The position numbers and the translations under genes were made by a program. Positions 1-8,573 of a stretch of 64,000 nucleotides of DNA are shown here, piece after piece. Origin of the DNA: JAAXGI01 sp965206975 (lineage in GTDB: Bacteria > Gemmatimonadota > Gemmatimonadetes > Longimicrobiales > Gaopeijiaceae); NCBI GenBank assembly GCA_965206975.1, contig OZ242253.1, positions 558,001-622,000 on the forward strand, read 5' to 3'. Positions within the stretch are counted from its first letter, which is position 1. Each line of letters begins with the position of its first letter. Below the pieces are notes generated by a model. The model was not told where the DNA came from. It saw only the letters and a list, made by a program, of their open reading frames with translations, and searched no databases.

Positions 1-5
1 AATAA

Positions 6-1350
6 GTGTGTAAACGTGTCAGGCGGCAGCCTTCCGCTGTTGAGTTGAGACGGGCTTTCCGTCTTCGAACGTTCTTCCTTCAAATACGTCGCTGAGCAGG
101 TGGGGAGCGTCGAGCCTTCTGAAGCGCTTTTCGGCCACCGTCAGGAGCTTCCAGATCAGGGCCGTGGCGCTCTCGACCTTCTTGAACCGCTTCGCCGCGC
201 TGGTCCTGAGCCGTACCGCGGCGAACGGGCTCTCGACCACGTTCGTCGTGCGCAGATGCTTCCAGTGTGCCTCGGGAAAATCGTAGAAGCTGACCATCCG
301 GTCCCAGTCGTCCTCGAGCACGTCCACCGCTTTCGGATACCACGGCCCGTAGCGCTTCTCGAACGCCTCACGAGCCTTCACGGCCTCGGCCCGGCTCGGT
401 GCGTAGACCACAACCCTGAGCAGATCCTTCGCCTCGCTCTGCTCTCGCTGAGGGAGTCGGTCCAGCACGTTCCTCATCTTGTGGTTCCAGCACCGCTGCT
501 CACCGGCCTCAGGCCATACCTGCCTCACCGCCCCCCAGATCGCCGCGTTGCCGTCCGCCATCAGAAGCTTCGGCGCCTCGATGCCGCGTGCCTTCAGCTC
601 CCGTAACACCTCAGACCACGACTCGACCGACTCTCGGTAGCCCGGTCTCACGGCCAACACCTCCTTCGTCCCGTCTCGCATCGCGCCCAGCACCACCAGC
701 AGCGCTGCCTTGTCCCGCTCCAGCCCAGCCTTCACGTAGATCCCGTCCGCCCACACGTAGACGACCTCTCGATCGGCCAGCGAACGCTTCGACCAGGCCT
801 CGAACTCCGCTGCCCACCCCGCCCGCAGCCGCCGGATCGATGACTTCGACAACGGTGCCCCCTCCCCCAGCAGTCCCCGCATCGCCAGCTCGAAGTCTCC
901 CTCAGCCAGACCGTGCAGATACAGCTCCGGCAAAAGAGCGCCCACCTCCTTCGTCCGCCTCGCGAACAACGGCAGCACCCGGCTCTCGAATCGCTCCTCC
1001 ACTCCGCGAACCCGGGGACGCCGGAGCGTGATCGTTCCCGAGCTCATCGCCAGCCGCCTCGGCTTGCCGTATCCGTTGCGGTAGCCCTCCGGCCTATCGA
1101 TCCCCGCCCGCCGCTCCGACTTCTCCCGACCCAGCAGATCCGTGACCTCCTCCTCCAGGATGCCCTGGATGAACTCCTGCGCCTTCTCCCGCACCATCCC
1201 CTCCAGCACCTCCCACATCCGCCTGCTGGACGCACACTCCCGTCCCGCGATATCCTCTCTCATGAGGCGACGTTCCTTTCCCCGGGCTGTCACCCGGGCT
1301 CGCTGGTTTAATCCTCAGCCGAAAGGTGCGTCGCCTCTCTTTTTACACAC
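6..1350. mobile_element. IS256-family insertion sequence
   Basis: The element is bounded by short inverted ends: GTGTGTAAA at 6-14 and its complement TTTACACAC at 1342-1350, both followed inward by a GGCG-containing segment. It holds a single transposase gene on the minus strand, the normal IS256 layout. The left flank is cut by the window edge, so the expected 8-9 bp target duplication cannot be checked. The exact outer base of each end is uncertain by a few bases. Confidence 0.75.
19..1263 (-). CDS. IS256-family (mutator-type) transposase
   Basis: This encodes a full-length DDE transposase of about 414 residues. Visible hallmarks are the N-terminal LEEEVTDLLGREKSER block followed by RNGYGKPRRL, a first catalytic Asp in WADGIYVKAGL, a second in LLMADGNAAIW, and the C-terminal Glu in RTTNVVESPFAAVR. 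I chose the ATG at 1263 because AAGGA lies about nine bases upstream of it; an in-frame GTG at 1293 would add ten residues. The stop falls just inside the left inverted repeat. No internal stop or frameshift is seen, so the copy could be active. Confidence 0.92.
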   Translation of the reverse strand: MREDIAGRECASSRRMWEVLEGMVREKAQEFIQGILEEEVTDLLGREKSERRAGIDRPEGYRNGYGKPRRLAMSSGTITLRRPRVRGVEERFESRVLPLFARRTKEVGALLPELYLHGLAEGDFELAMRGLLGEGAPLSKSSIRRLRAGWAAEFEAWSKRSLADREVVYVWADGIYVKAGLERDKAALLVVLGAMRDGTKEVLAVRPGYRESVESWSEVLRELKARGIEAPKLLMADGNAAIWGAVRQVWPEAGEQRCWNHKMRNVLDRLPQREQSEAKDLLRVVVYAPSRAEAVKAREAFEKRYGPWYPKAVDVLEDDWDRMVSFYDFPEAHWKHLRTTNVVESPFAAVRLRTSAAKRFKKVESATALIWKLLTVAEKRFRRLDAPHLLSDVFEGRTFEDGKPVSTQQRKAAA

Positions 1351-1591
1351 CATTTGATCCTACCTCATCGAGGCGGAATTCGTCCCCTGATCCAGTGCAC
1401 ACCACCCGACTTCGATACGACTGGACCCCGCAGTACACGGCCCGCCGGTTCCGAAGACCGACAAGGCCATTCAAGTGTTGGGCAAGCTACAGTTACAGGG
1501 CTATACGGAAAAACTTCCTGTAACATCTTGAGGAACCGGTCAAAAGCATTCAGCGATCAGCTGGCATTGGTCACCGTGTTGCGGATGGTGT

Positions 1592-2215
1592 CTACCAAGT
1601 GAGCTCGATGTGCTCTTGCCTCTCCGAGAGGGTAGGCAGTGAACGAACGTGGTCCATCGGTCGAGAGCAAGGGTCCGATGCCAGGAACGAAAGACTGGGT
1701 TCACTCCGTGATTTCGGTCGCCTTGCCGGCCAATTCCGGCCTCGCCCAGCTTCACAAAAAGGAACATCGTCGGGTCCATCGCCCACGCGACGTAGGTCGT
1801 GAAGTCTCCGAGGCTGGAGGGATCGGGTAGGCCTGAGAGGGCCGATGCGCGGCCGGAAGTGGAGATGCCCATCCTGGGTTACGGCAGGGCTGAACGGAGA
1901 GGGCTCCAAGGCGAGCTCCACGACACCCGCGACGCCGGGCGAAGCCATGAGCTCGATACAGTAGAGGTCGCGGACGGCGGTCGCTAGGTTGCTCCGCATC
2001 CTCTCACTCGCCCGCCGCCTTGCGCCTTCCCAACGATCCGACCGCTGATCCCAAGCGGCACCGCAGTGGATCCAGGCACCGAGGATCTCCGGGCGGACGT
2101 CGCCGAAGGTGCGCTCCCGCCTCGGGGACTTGCGCGCGCACACCGCTCGCCCTCTCGTGTGCGTCAACTTACAGCGGAGCCCGCGAGAGTGCAGCCATCT
2201 CGCGGTAACGGGCAC
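1592..2215 (-). pseudogene. Frameshifted remnant of an unrecognised protein gene
   Basis: Protein-like text runs in one minus-strand frame from about 2090 to 1875 (including LATAVRDLYCIELMASPGV and FSPAVTQDGHLHF). It then continues in a different frame from about 1840 to 1700 (GLPDPSSLGDFTTYVAWAM, then FLFVKLGE). The first frame gives compositionally odd, Arg/Pro-rich sequence over the second stretch, as expected after a frameshift. The segment resembles the N-terminal region I associate with some multicopper-oxidase-domain proteins of Gemmatimonadota, but that is recollection and weak. It sits beside an IS256 copy, so decay after insertion-driven rearrangement is likely. No intact reading frame remains. 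Confidence 0.4.
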
Positions 2216-2606
2216 ACAGGAGCACGGCCATCACCCCTTCTGCCTCCGGGCCGGAACGCGTGACACCCTTTTCCCGACACGTCTACGCCGTCGTGTCGGC
2301 GATCCCCCCGCGCCGCGCCCTGTCCTGCCGCGACGCCACGGCCATGGCCGGGCGTCTCAGGGCGCCCCGAACCATCGGCGGCACTCTCTCCAACCTCCCG
2401 GGTGACCCGGAGGTCCCGTGGCGGCGGGTCGTGAGCAGCGTGGGGTGCATCTCGACGTCCTCCATCCGCCCCGCGGCTCGGATCCGGCGAGCGCTCCTAG
2501 AGGACGGGGGCACGGGCCTCCCCACGGGCGGCCGCATCGATCGGGACGGCTTCGGGGGGGCGGCGGACGATGAACGAATCGCGGATACATGGGAGGAGCC
2601 GGACAC
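2216..2606. other. Gene-free stretch upstream of the symporter
   Basis: About 390 bases with no convincing coding frame, RNA gene or repeat. It must hold the promoter of the downstream symporter, but I could not pick out clear -35 and -10 boxes. Confidence 0.4.
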
Positions 2607-3860
2607 TTGAACCATCTTGCAACGGCCATCGGTCTTGTCCTCGGCCTTGTGGTGGGGCTCTTGGCGGCAGCCACCGACATCCCGCCGCTGGACAGCTTCA
2701 TCGAGGGCGTCGCTCCCTTGGGCACGCTCTTCATCAACGCGATTCGGATGGTCGTGATTCCCCTCGTGGTCACCACGATCTTCGTCGGCGTGGCCAGCCT
2801 GGGAAATCCGAGGACGGTTGGCAAGCTCGGGGGTTCGGCTCTCGGGTTCTTCTGGGGCACCACAATCCCTGCCATCATCATCGGCATCGCCTTCATGCAG
2901 ATCGTGCTCGGCCTCTGGCCGGCCACGGTCCAGGCCAGCGCCGCAGGAGAGGCACCGCCCGAGATTCCAGGCCTGTTGGACTTCTTCCTGGGTCTGATCC
3001 CGCCTAACCCCTTTGCAGCCGCCTCCGAGGGCGCTCTGCTTCCCCTCATCGTGTTCACGATCCTCGTCGCCGCAGCGGCCGGCGCGCTCGCCGAGGAGCG
3101 CCGCGAACGACTGATCAGGTTGGCGAAGGACATCAGCGCCATGTTCGTGAAGCTGATCGACTGGATCCTGTGGACGGCCCCGGTCGGGGTCTTCGGGCTC
3201 ACGGCGCCCGTCATCGCACGACTGGGGCTCGGCCTGCTGGCAAGCCTGTTGGTCTTCGTGGCCACGGTCGTGATCGGCCTCTTCGTGTTCATGGCCCTCT
3301 TCTATCTGCCGCTGGTGCGCTTCGTGGGCAGGAAGGGAGTCGGCGAATTCATTCGAGGCGTGGTGGGGACGTACACGATCGGCTTCTCGACGACGAGCTC
3401 CGTGGCCTCCCTCCCCGTCATGCTTGAAGACGCCGATAACCTCGACGTATCGCCGCCTGTCGCGTCTCTGGTGCTTTCCCTGGGAGCGGCGATCAACCGA
3501 GCCGGGAGTGCGCTCTTCCAGGGGGCCGCGCTGGTCCTCCTGGCTGCCCTCTCAGGCGTCTCGCTCTCCGCCACGGCCCTCGCGAGCGCCGGCATGGTCG
3601 GCTTCCTGGTGGCGATGTCCGTGGCCCCGGTTCCCTCGGCGAGCATCGTGACGCTGGCTCCCATCCTCGAGGCGGCGGGCGTGCCGCTCACCGGGCTCGG
3701 GATTCTCCTCGGGATCGATCGGATCCCGGACATGTTCAGGAGCGCGACCAACATCACGGGACACGTCGCATGTGCCGTCGTGGTGGAGGGGTTGGTGCAC
3801 GGCCAGGCCACCGAAGCCGATCAGGCCGTTGCCGACCGGATCGTAGAGGGTGGCGCATAG
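2607..3860 (+). CDS. Dicarboxylate/amino acid:cation symporter (DAACS family)
   Basis: This is an inner-membrane secondary transporter of the GltP/DctA type, expected to import dicarboxylates or acidic amino acids with Na+ or H+. Family landmarks are RMVVIPLVVTTIFVGVASLG near residue 45, the serine-rich hairpin GFSTTSSVASLPVML near 260, AAINRAGSALFQG near 295, and DRIPDMFRSATNITGH near the C-terminus, where the substrate and cation sites lie. About 417 residues is normal length. The TTG at 2607 is preferred because GGGAGGA (2591-2597) is correctly spaced before it; an ATG at 2589 lies upstream of that ribosome site and has none of its own. It is isolated between mobile elements. The exact substrate cannot be told from sequence. 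Confidence 0.9.
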   Translation: MNHLATAIGLVLGLVVGLLAAATDIPPLDSFIEGVAPLGTLFINAIRMVVIPLVVTTIFVGVASLGNPRTVGKLGGSALGFFWGTTIPAIIIGIAFMQIVLGLWPATVQASAAGEAPPEIPGLLDFFLGLIPPNPFAAASEGALLPLIVFTILVAAAAGALAEERRERLIRLAKDISAMFVKLIDWILWTAPVGVFGLTAPVIARLGLGLLASLLVFVATVVIGLFVFMALFYLPLVRFVGRKGVGEFIRGVVGTYTIGFSTTSSVASLPVMLEDADNLDVSPPVASLVLSLGAAINRAGSALFQGAALVLLAALSGVSLSATALASAGMVGFLVAMSVAPVPSASIVTLAPILEAAGVPLTGLGILLGIDRIPDMFRSATNITGHVACAVVVEGLVHGQATEADQAVADRIVEGGA

Positions 3861-3867
3861 CCACCCT
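3847..3867. terminator. Hairpin overlapping the symporter stop codon
   Basis: AGGGTGGC (3847-3854) and GCCACCCT (3860-3867) form a perfect 8-bp stem with a GCATA loop that contains part of the TAG stop. No U-tract follows, so intrinsic termination is only inferred. It may instead protect the 3' end. Confidence 0.45.
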
Positions 3868-3884
3868 GAGCTCCGGCAGCCAAC

Positions 3885-5510
3885 TAGGAGTCTGCGCCGC
3901 AGAACCCTGCGGCTATCTTTGGTGGCAGGGCATTGGGGAGGTTTGCGGCACACGGAGGGGGGTCAATGGGAACGACGTTTCGACCGTACGATCCGGAGCA
4001 GATGTTGCTGCTGCCTCCGGATCTTCGGGAGTGGGTGCCGGAGGGTCATTTGGCGCACCATGTGAGCGACCTGGCGGACGCGGTGGATCTGGGCGCGTTC
4101 TACGGGCGGGGTACCGGGGGGACGGGCGGCGCAACTCGCCGTACGACCCGCGGACGATGGTGAAGGTGCTGATCTATGGGTATGCGACGGGCACCTTCTC
4201 GTCGCGCAAGATGGCGAGGAAGCTGGAGGAGGATGTTGCGTTTCGGATGCTGGCGGCGGGGAACTTCCCGAAGCACCGGACGCTGTGCGAGTTCCGCAGG
4301 CGCCATCTCGGGGATTTCCGGGCGGTGTTCGTGGAGGTGGTGATGCTCGCGCGGGCCTTGGGGCTGGCGGGGCTTGGCAGGGTGTCGGTGGACGGGACGA
4401 AGGTTCGGGCGAAGGCGAGCAAGCGCAAGGCGATGAGCTACGGCCGGATGGTCAAGGAGGAGGCTGGGCTGGAGGCGGAGATCCGGGGGCTGAGAGGGGA
4501 GATCAAGGGGTTGCTGGAGAAAGCCGAGGCGGTGGACGAAGCGGAAGACGAGCGCTACGGGGAGGAAGCTTGCGGAGACGAGGTGCCGGAGGAGCTCAGG
4601 CGGCGCGAGGACCGGCTGGCGGCGATCCGGGAGGCGAAGGCGCGCCTGGAAGCCGAGCAGAGAGCGGCGGACGACGCACGGGGCCGCAAGCCGGGGCAGA
4701 CGCGCAACCCGAAGGGCGGCAGGCCCTACAAGCGGGAGTACGGAGAGCCGGACGAGGCGGCGCAGAGCAACTTCACGGACCCTGAGAGCCGGATCATGAA
4801 AACGAGTTCGGAGGGGTTCCAGCAGTGCTACAACGCACAGGCGGTCGTGGAGGGGGAGAACCAGCTGGTGGTCGGGGCCGAGGTGACGGACAACGCGAGC
4901 GACCAGGGCCAGCTGGTGCCCATGGTCGACGCGGTGGCGCAAGCGTACGGCGAGACGCCGGCGCAGGTGCTGGCGGACACGGGCTATTGCAACGAGCGGG
5001 ATCTCGAGGAACTGGAAGAGCGAGACATCGATGGGTATGTGGCGCTGGCCCGGGAGGGCAAGGCCGCCCCCACGGTTGACAAGGAGGAATATCCGGCGAA
5101 AGCCCGCATGGCCGAGAAGCTGGCGAGCGAAGATGGTCGAAGACGCTACGCACGGCGAAAGTGGCAGGCCGAAGCGCCCATCGGCTGGATCAAGGAGGTG
5201 ATGGGCTTTCGACGATTCAGCTTCCGGGGCCTCGAGAAGGTCCGGGCCGGAGTGGACCCTCGTGTGCCTGGCACTCAATGTGAAGCGGCTGCACACCCTT
5301 CAGGCGGCATGACTGCACGAGGGTTCACCCCCGCATCTGCCGGCGCGAGGGCTCTCGTAGCTCTCTTGCCCCCCCAACGCATCCATTCCGCTCTCCCGAT
5401 CCGTCGCAGACACAAGTCCTCAACCTCCCAATCACCCGGATCCGCCTCGCCGCGGACGGCTCCATGACCATTCGGCTCAGTCAGCTGTGCTTCTGCGGCG
5501 CAGACTCCTA
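3885..5510. mobile_element. IS1182-family insertion sequence, interrupted at its right tip
   Basis: Perfect 20-bp inverted ends are visible: TAGGAGTCTGCGCCGCAGAA at 3885-3904 and its reverse complement at 5491-5510. Between them lies one transposase gene in plus orientation. The terminal TA at 5509-5510 has served as the target of the adjacent IS5-family element, so the original right flank now lies beyond 6329. The 180 bases between the transposase stop and the right end contain nothing recognisable. Confidence 0.85.
3966..5312 (+). pseudogene. IS1182-family transposase with two compensating frameshifts
   Basis: The gene starts MGTTFRPYDPEQMLLLPPD at the ATG at 3966, behind a strong purine-rich ribosome site. 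It runs in that frame to about 4104-4112, continues in another frame (GDGRRNSPYDPRTMVKVLIYG onward) to about 5248, and returns to the first frame for ...WTLVCLALNVKRLHTLQAA with a stop at 5312. The first break looks like one lost base and the second like one gained base, so the total of 1347 nt is still divisible by three. That matches a normal ~448-residue transposase. The DDE-type core (VSVDGTKVRAKASK, LADTGYCNE, WIKEVMGFRRF) is otherwise intact. The copy is probably dead unless the breaks are sequencing errors. Confidence 0.85.
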
Positions 5511-6327
5511 GGGCCTGTTAACACTATCGGATAAATTGTTGTATATTGGGTCATGAGAATCACAGAGGCCCAATATCGTCGGGTCGAGGCTTGCTTTCCG
5601 CGGCAGCGCGGCAACGTGAGCATCTCCAATCTTCAAGTGCTTAACGCGATCCTGTATGTGGCTGAGTACGGCTGCAAGTGGCGAGGGTTGCCCGGGCGCT
5701 TTGGTAACTGGCATACGATCTACACGCGAATGAATCGCTGGGCAAAGGCAGGTGTGCTCGACCGCGTCTTTGCGGCGCTGCAAGAGGAGCAAATCATCCG
5801 GATTAAGATCGAAGCGATGTCGCTGGACAGTACGGTCGTCGAGGTGCACCCTGACGGCACCGGCGCGCTAAAAAAAAACGTCGCACAGGCCATCGGCAAG
5901 TCACGTGGAGGCTGGACCACCAAGATTCATATGGTTGCCGCAGATGCTCGAACTGCCATAGCCTTCTCGGCTCTGTCGCCAGGCCACAGGCACGACGGCC
6001 CAGAGGGGCGGGAGCTGCTACGCACATGGGAACCGGTAGAGTCGCGAGTGTGCATGGTCATGGACCGGGCGTATGAAGGCAATGAGACACGGCAATTGGC
6101 CTTGGAGTTGGGACTCACGCCGGTCGTGCCACCCAAGCAGACCCGTGTCAACCCATGGCAATACGACCGTGTCATATATCGCCGTCGCAATGAAATAGAG
6201 CGATTATTTCGGCGACTCAAAGGCTTTCGAAGAATCTTCTCTCGCTTCGACAAACTCGATGTGATGTTCACCGCCTTCATCCACTTCGCGCTCATCGTCG
6301 AAGCGCTTAGGTAGTGTTAACAGGCCC
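5511..6327. mobile_element. IS5-family insertion sequence inserted in the IS1182 tip
   Basis: The inverted ends GGGCCTGTTAACACTA (5511-5526) and its complement (6312-6327) bound an 817-bp element. It is flanked by a TA duplication: 5509-5510 on the left, 6328-6329 on the right. The left TA is also the last two bases of the neighbouring IS1182 inverted repeat, so this element inserted later and exactly at that end. A single complete transposase fills the element. Confidence 0.88.
5553..6314 (+). CDS. IS5-family transposase, single-ORF form
   Basis: This encodes a 253-residue DDE transposase with the catalytic Asp in MSLDSTVVEVHPDG, a second Asp in VMDRAYEGNE and the C-terminal Glu in RRRNEIERLFRRLKGFRRI. 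The N-terminal part (LNAILYVAEYGCKWRGLP) is typical of the IS5 subgroup that often encodes its transposase in two overlapping frames joined by frameshifting. Here the frame is continuous, but it carries a run of eight A at 5871-5878 at the position where such slippage usually occurs. Start, stop, ends and target duplication are intact, so this is the element here most likely to be functional. Confidence 0.92.
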   Translation: MRITEAQYRRVEACFPRQRGNVSISNLQVLNAILYVAEYGCKWRGLPGRFGNWHTIYTRMNRWAKAGVLDRVFAALQEEQIIRIKIEAMSLDSTVVEVHPDGTGALKKNVAQAIGKSRGGWTTKIHMVAADARTAIAFSALSPGHRHDGPEGRELLRTWEPVESRVCMVMDRAYEGNETRQLALELGLTPVVPPKQTRVNPWQYDRVIYRRRNEIERLFRRLKGFRRIFSRFDKLDVMFTAFIHFALIVEALR

Positions 6328-6343
6328 TAAGAGAATCACCGGG

Positions 6344-6421
6344 GGGCGTCTGGCAGAGCATCCCGAGCTCAGCGCAGAACGTGTGTTTCAGGAGGTCTGG
6401 GCGACCGGGTATCCGGGTTCT
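6344..6421 (+). pseudogene. Fragment of IS21-family IstA transposase
   Basis: A 26-residue reading, RLAEHPELSAERVFQEVWA followed by TGYPGS, matches the pattern of the IstA region preceding the catalytic domain (ELSA-R-F-E--ATGYPGS). Sequence resemblance stops on both sides and there is no start codon, DDE core or istB. It is a relic left between the IS5 element and an integrase remnant. Confidence 0.5.
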
Positions 6422-6533
6422 GAAGCCGGACTTGCCCACCAGGGGGCGTCCACATCCGACGCATGCCGCCCACGCTGGAGTGGGCGACCCGAAGCCCCGC
6501 ACGCCTCAAGACGAGCAACGGGTCGATACAACC

Positions 6534-6727
6534 CTATGGCTTGCAACTTCCCCCAGCGAGGTAGAATGCCCAGTCGTCCATGAGCTGGCGCCGGTGCTCG
6601 AACAGGTCGGTGCGCCGATACGCCGCCTCGACCCTGTTCTGGACCCCATGAGCAAGAGCCGCCTCGATGACCTCGCGCAGATAACCCGTCTTCTCGGCCA
6701 TTTGTGCGTATAGCATTGATCTCGGAT
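6534..6727 (-). pseudogene. C-terminal remnant of a P4-type tyrosine integrase
   Basis: The last ~60 residues read MLYAQMAEKTGYLREVIEAALAH then NRVEAAYRRTDLFEHRRQLMDDWAFYLAG. This is the C-terminal pattern of P4-like (DUF4102) site-specific integrases, including the E--LAH and AY-R-D---RR-LM--W blocks. The coding text starts abruptly at the end of the IS1380-family element (inverted repeat from 6723) and no upstream integrase sequence resumes beyond that element, so most of the gene, including the catalytic Arg and His residues, is gone. It suggests that an integrative element once occupied this region. Confidence 0.65.
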
Positions 6728-8374
6728 CCTGCAGGGAGAGGAGAAATAGGGGACTGAGGGGTGTGGATGGGACCGGAGGGGAAGTTGGCGGGGATATGGG
6801 GGGCTGACGGAGGGAAATGAGGCAGCTCGGACGTGTGGTTTTGAGCGGGCGAGGCGGTGTTGGACGGACGGGGAGCAAGCCCGGAGGATGGGGCCTGGAG
6901 GAATGCGGGGCGGGAGTAGTCAGGCTGGGAGAGGAGGCGGGAGTCCGGAGGCGAGGCGTCTGAGAGCGAGGAGGATATGGGGTCTGGCGGGATCGTCACG
7001 GAGCAACTGGACGTAGAGCTTGCGGCTGTGGCGAGTGAGCTTGGCGGGCAAGCGGAGGAGCCAGAGCCGGAGGCGGTTGGGTTGAGCTGTGCGCCAGGCT
7101 CCGGAGAGGGCGGTGGTCCTGAGTGTGTGGAGGAGCTGGTAGGCGATGGCGCTGAGGGCCCAGAGGAGCGCGTTGCCATCGAGGTCATCGATGGCGGTGG
7201 CCCCTGCTCCGAGCTGGCCGAGTTCCTTGATCCTCTGTTCGACGACAGCGCCCTGGTTGTAGCGGCGCCAGGCGGTGAGGACGTGGATGCCTTCGATGTT
7301 GGTGAGTACGTGAGCGCTTAGTGGGACTTCGTAGGTGTCGAGCGCGAGGGTGTCTGGGCCTTGGAGCGGACGCCGTGTGTGGAGCGAGAGAAGACGGACG
7401 CCCCACAGACAGCCGGAGGTGGTCCAGAGCTCATGACCGGGGAAGATGTGCTCACCCTTGCGAGAGCGACGCCAGGGCTGGTGGTGGTCGGCAAGCCAGC
7501 GGTGGGCAGGGAGCTTGAGCAGGAAACGGACCTCGAGGTCATCGAGGGTCCGTACCATGGATCGGCTGAAGAAGCCCTTGTCGAGACGCACGGTGATGGT
7601 CTCGACCCCCACGGAGCGCAGGCGCCCCACCAAGTCGGTGATCCACGCCTCGGCCCCCGCGGCGGTGGGGGCGTTGCCCGGGCGCCAACGGATGCCCATA
7701 CAGTCTCCCGTCTCCTGAACGAAGGCCAGAAGCGGATGGTGCGACGGTCGACCGGGCTTGTGCGGATTGTAGCCCCGCTCGGCGCCCACTTGCTTGCGTC
7801 CGTAGCGCACGCTGACGGTGGAGTCGAGGGTCAGGGTCAGCGCCCGGGGCACGCCCCCCAGTCTCCAGCGCCGGCACACGATGTGCCACAGGAGTTCGTC
7901 GAGGAGGGGCACGAGCGGCTCACCTGCGCGGCGCAACCAGCGTCCGAACGTGGTGGGATCGGGCAGGCGAGTCCAGCCGAACAGGCGTCGAATGCCGCGC
8001 CGGTCCAGGAGCGGCAAATCGTCGAGCACGCGGCCACCGTAGAGCAGAAGCACGACCCACACCTCGACCATCAGGCTGGGACGGAAGAAGCCGGCAAGCC
8101 CTTCGCTCCGACGGTCGATCCAGGAGCCCAGGCCCATGCCGTCCCACAGATACCGGACCAGGATCAGCCCGCCTCCATCGGTCAGATCCCGGGCGCTGTG
8201 ACGAATCCGTAGCGGGGAGCCCTCACCTTGTACATGGGGCCGAGAACAGATACGATGGTTGCGCACCGTCTGGGTGCCTTTTGTGGCGAGGAACCTTCTT
8301 GGACGAAGTGCCCTCAACCTAAGGCCTTAGACGGTGTTTTTCTTCCCTATGCTACTCCCCTCATGCAGGATCCG
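6723..8374. mobile_element. IS1380-family insertion sequence
   Basis: An 11-bp perfect inverted pair bounds the element: CGGATCCTGCA at 6723-6733 and TGCAGGATCCG at 8364-8374. Similarity continues inward (GGGAGAGGAG against TGAGGGGAG). IS1380 ends normally begin CCT, which would place the true tips at 6728 and 8369. The 1.65-kb size fits the family. A direct target duplication is not evident because the flanks GGAT/ATCC are themselves complementary. Confidence 0.7.
6920..8317 (-). CDS. IS1380-family transposase
   Basis: About 465 residues of a DDE transposase with the IS1380 signature: first Asp in TLTLDSTVSVRYGRKQVGAERGY, then NPHKPGRPSHHPLLAF, second Asp in VRLDKGFFSRS and final Glu in RRYNQGAVVEQRIKELG. 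The frame is open throughout. The reading begins with a TTG and has no clear ribosome site, so the start is uncertain; an in-frame GTG about 18 codons in is an alternative. It lies between an 11-bp inverted repeat pair and truncates an integrase gene at its left end. Confidence 0.88.
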   Translation of the reverse strand: MRALRPRRFLATKGTQTVRNHRICSRPHVQGEGSPLRIRHSARDLTDGGGLILVRYLWDGMGLGSWIDRRSEGLAGFFRPSLMVEVWVVLLLYGGRVLDDLPLLDRRGIRRLFGWTRLPDPTTFGRWLRRAGEPLVPLLDELLWHIVCRRWRLGGVPRALTLTLDSTVSVRYGRKQVGAERGYNPHKPGRPSHHPLLAFVQETGDCMGIRWRPGNAPTAAGAEAWITDLVGRLRSVGVETITVRLDKGFFSRSMVRTLDDLEVRFLLKLPAHRWLADHHQPWRRSRKGEHIFPGHELWTTSGCLWGVRLLSLHTRRPLQGPDTLALDTYEVPLSAHVLTNIEGIHVLTAWRRYNQGAVVEQRIKELGQLGAGATAIDDLDGNALLWALSAIAYQLLHTLRTTALSGAWRTAQPNRLRLWLLRLPAKLTRHSRKLYVQLLRDDPARPHILLALRRLASGLPPPLPA

Positions 8375-8573
8375 GGTTGATAGGTCGGTCAATTGTGGAC
8401 GTCACAGGATGACGCTGAACATCGATCCAGATAGTCAGACCATTCTTGCATCATCCGTCGTCACTCGGGCAAGAATGCCGTCCGACCTACGCCCGCTCGG
8501 TGGAGCTGTGGAAATCGCAATTCCTACCATCCAGCAGCGCCGGAAGGGTGCGGGGTCGGCCTCATCGACGGGT

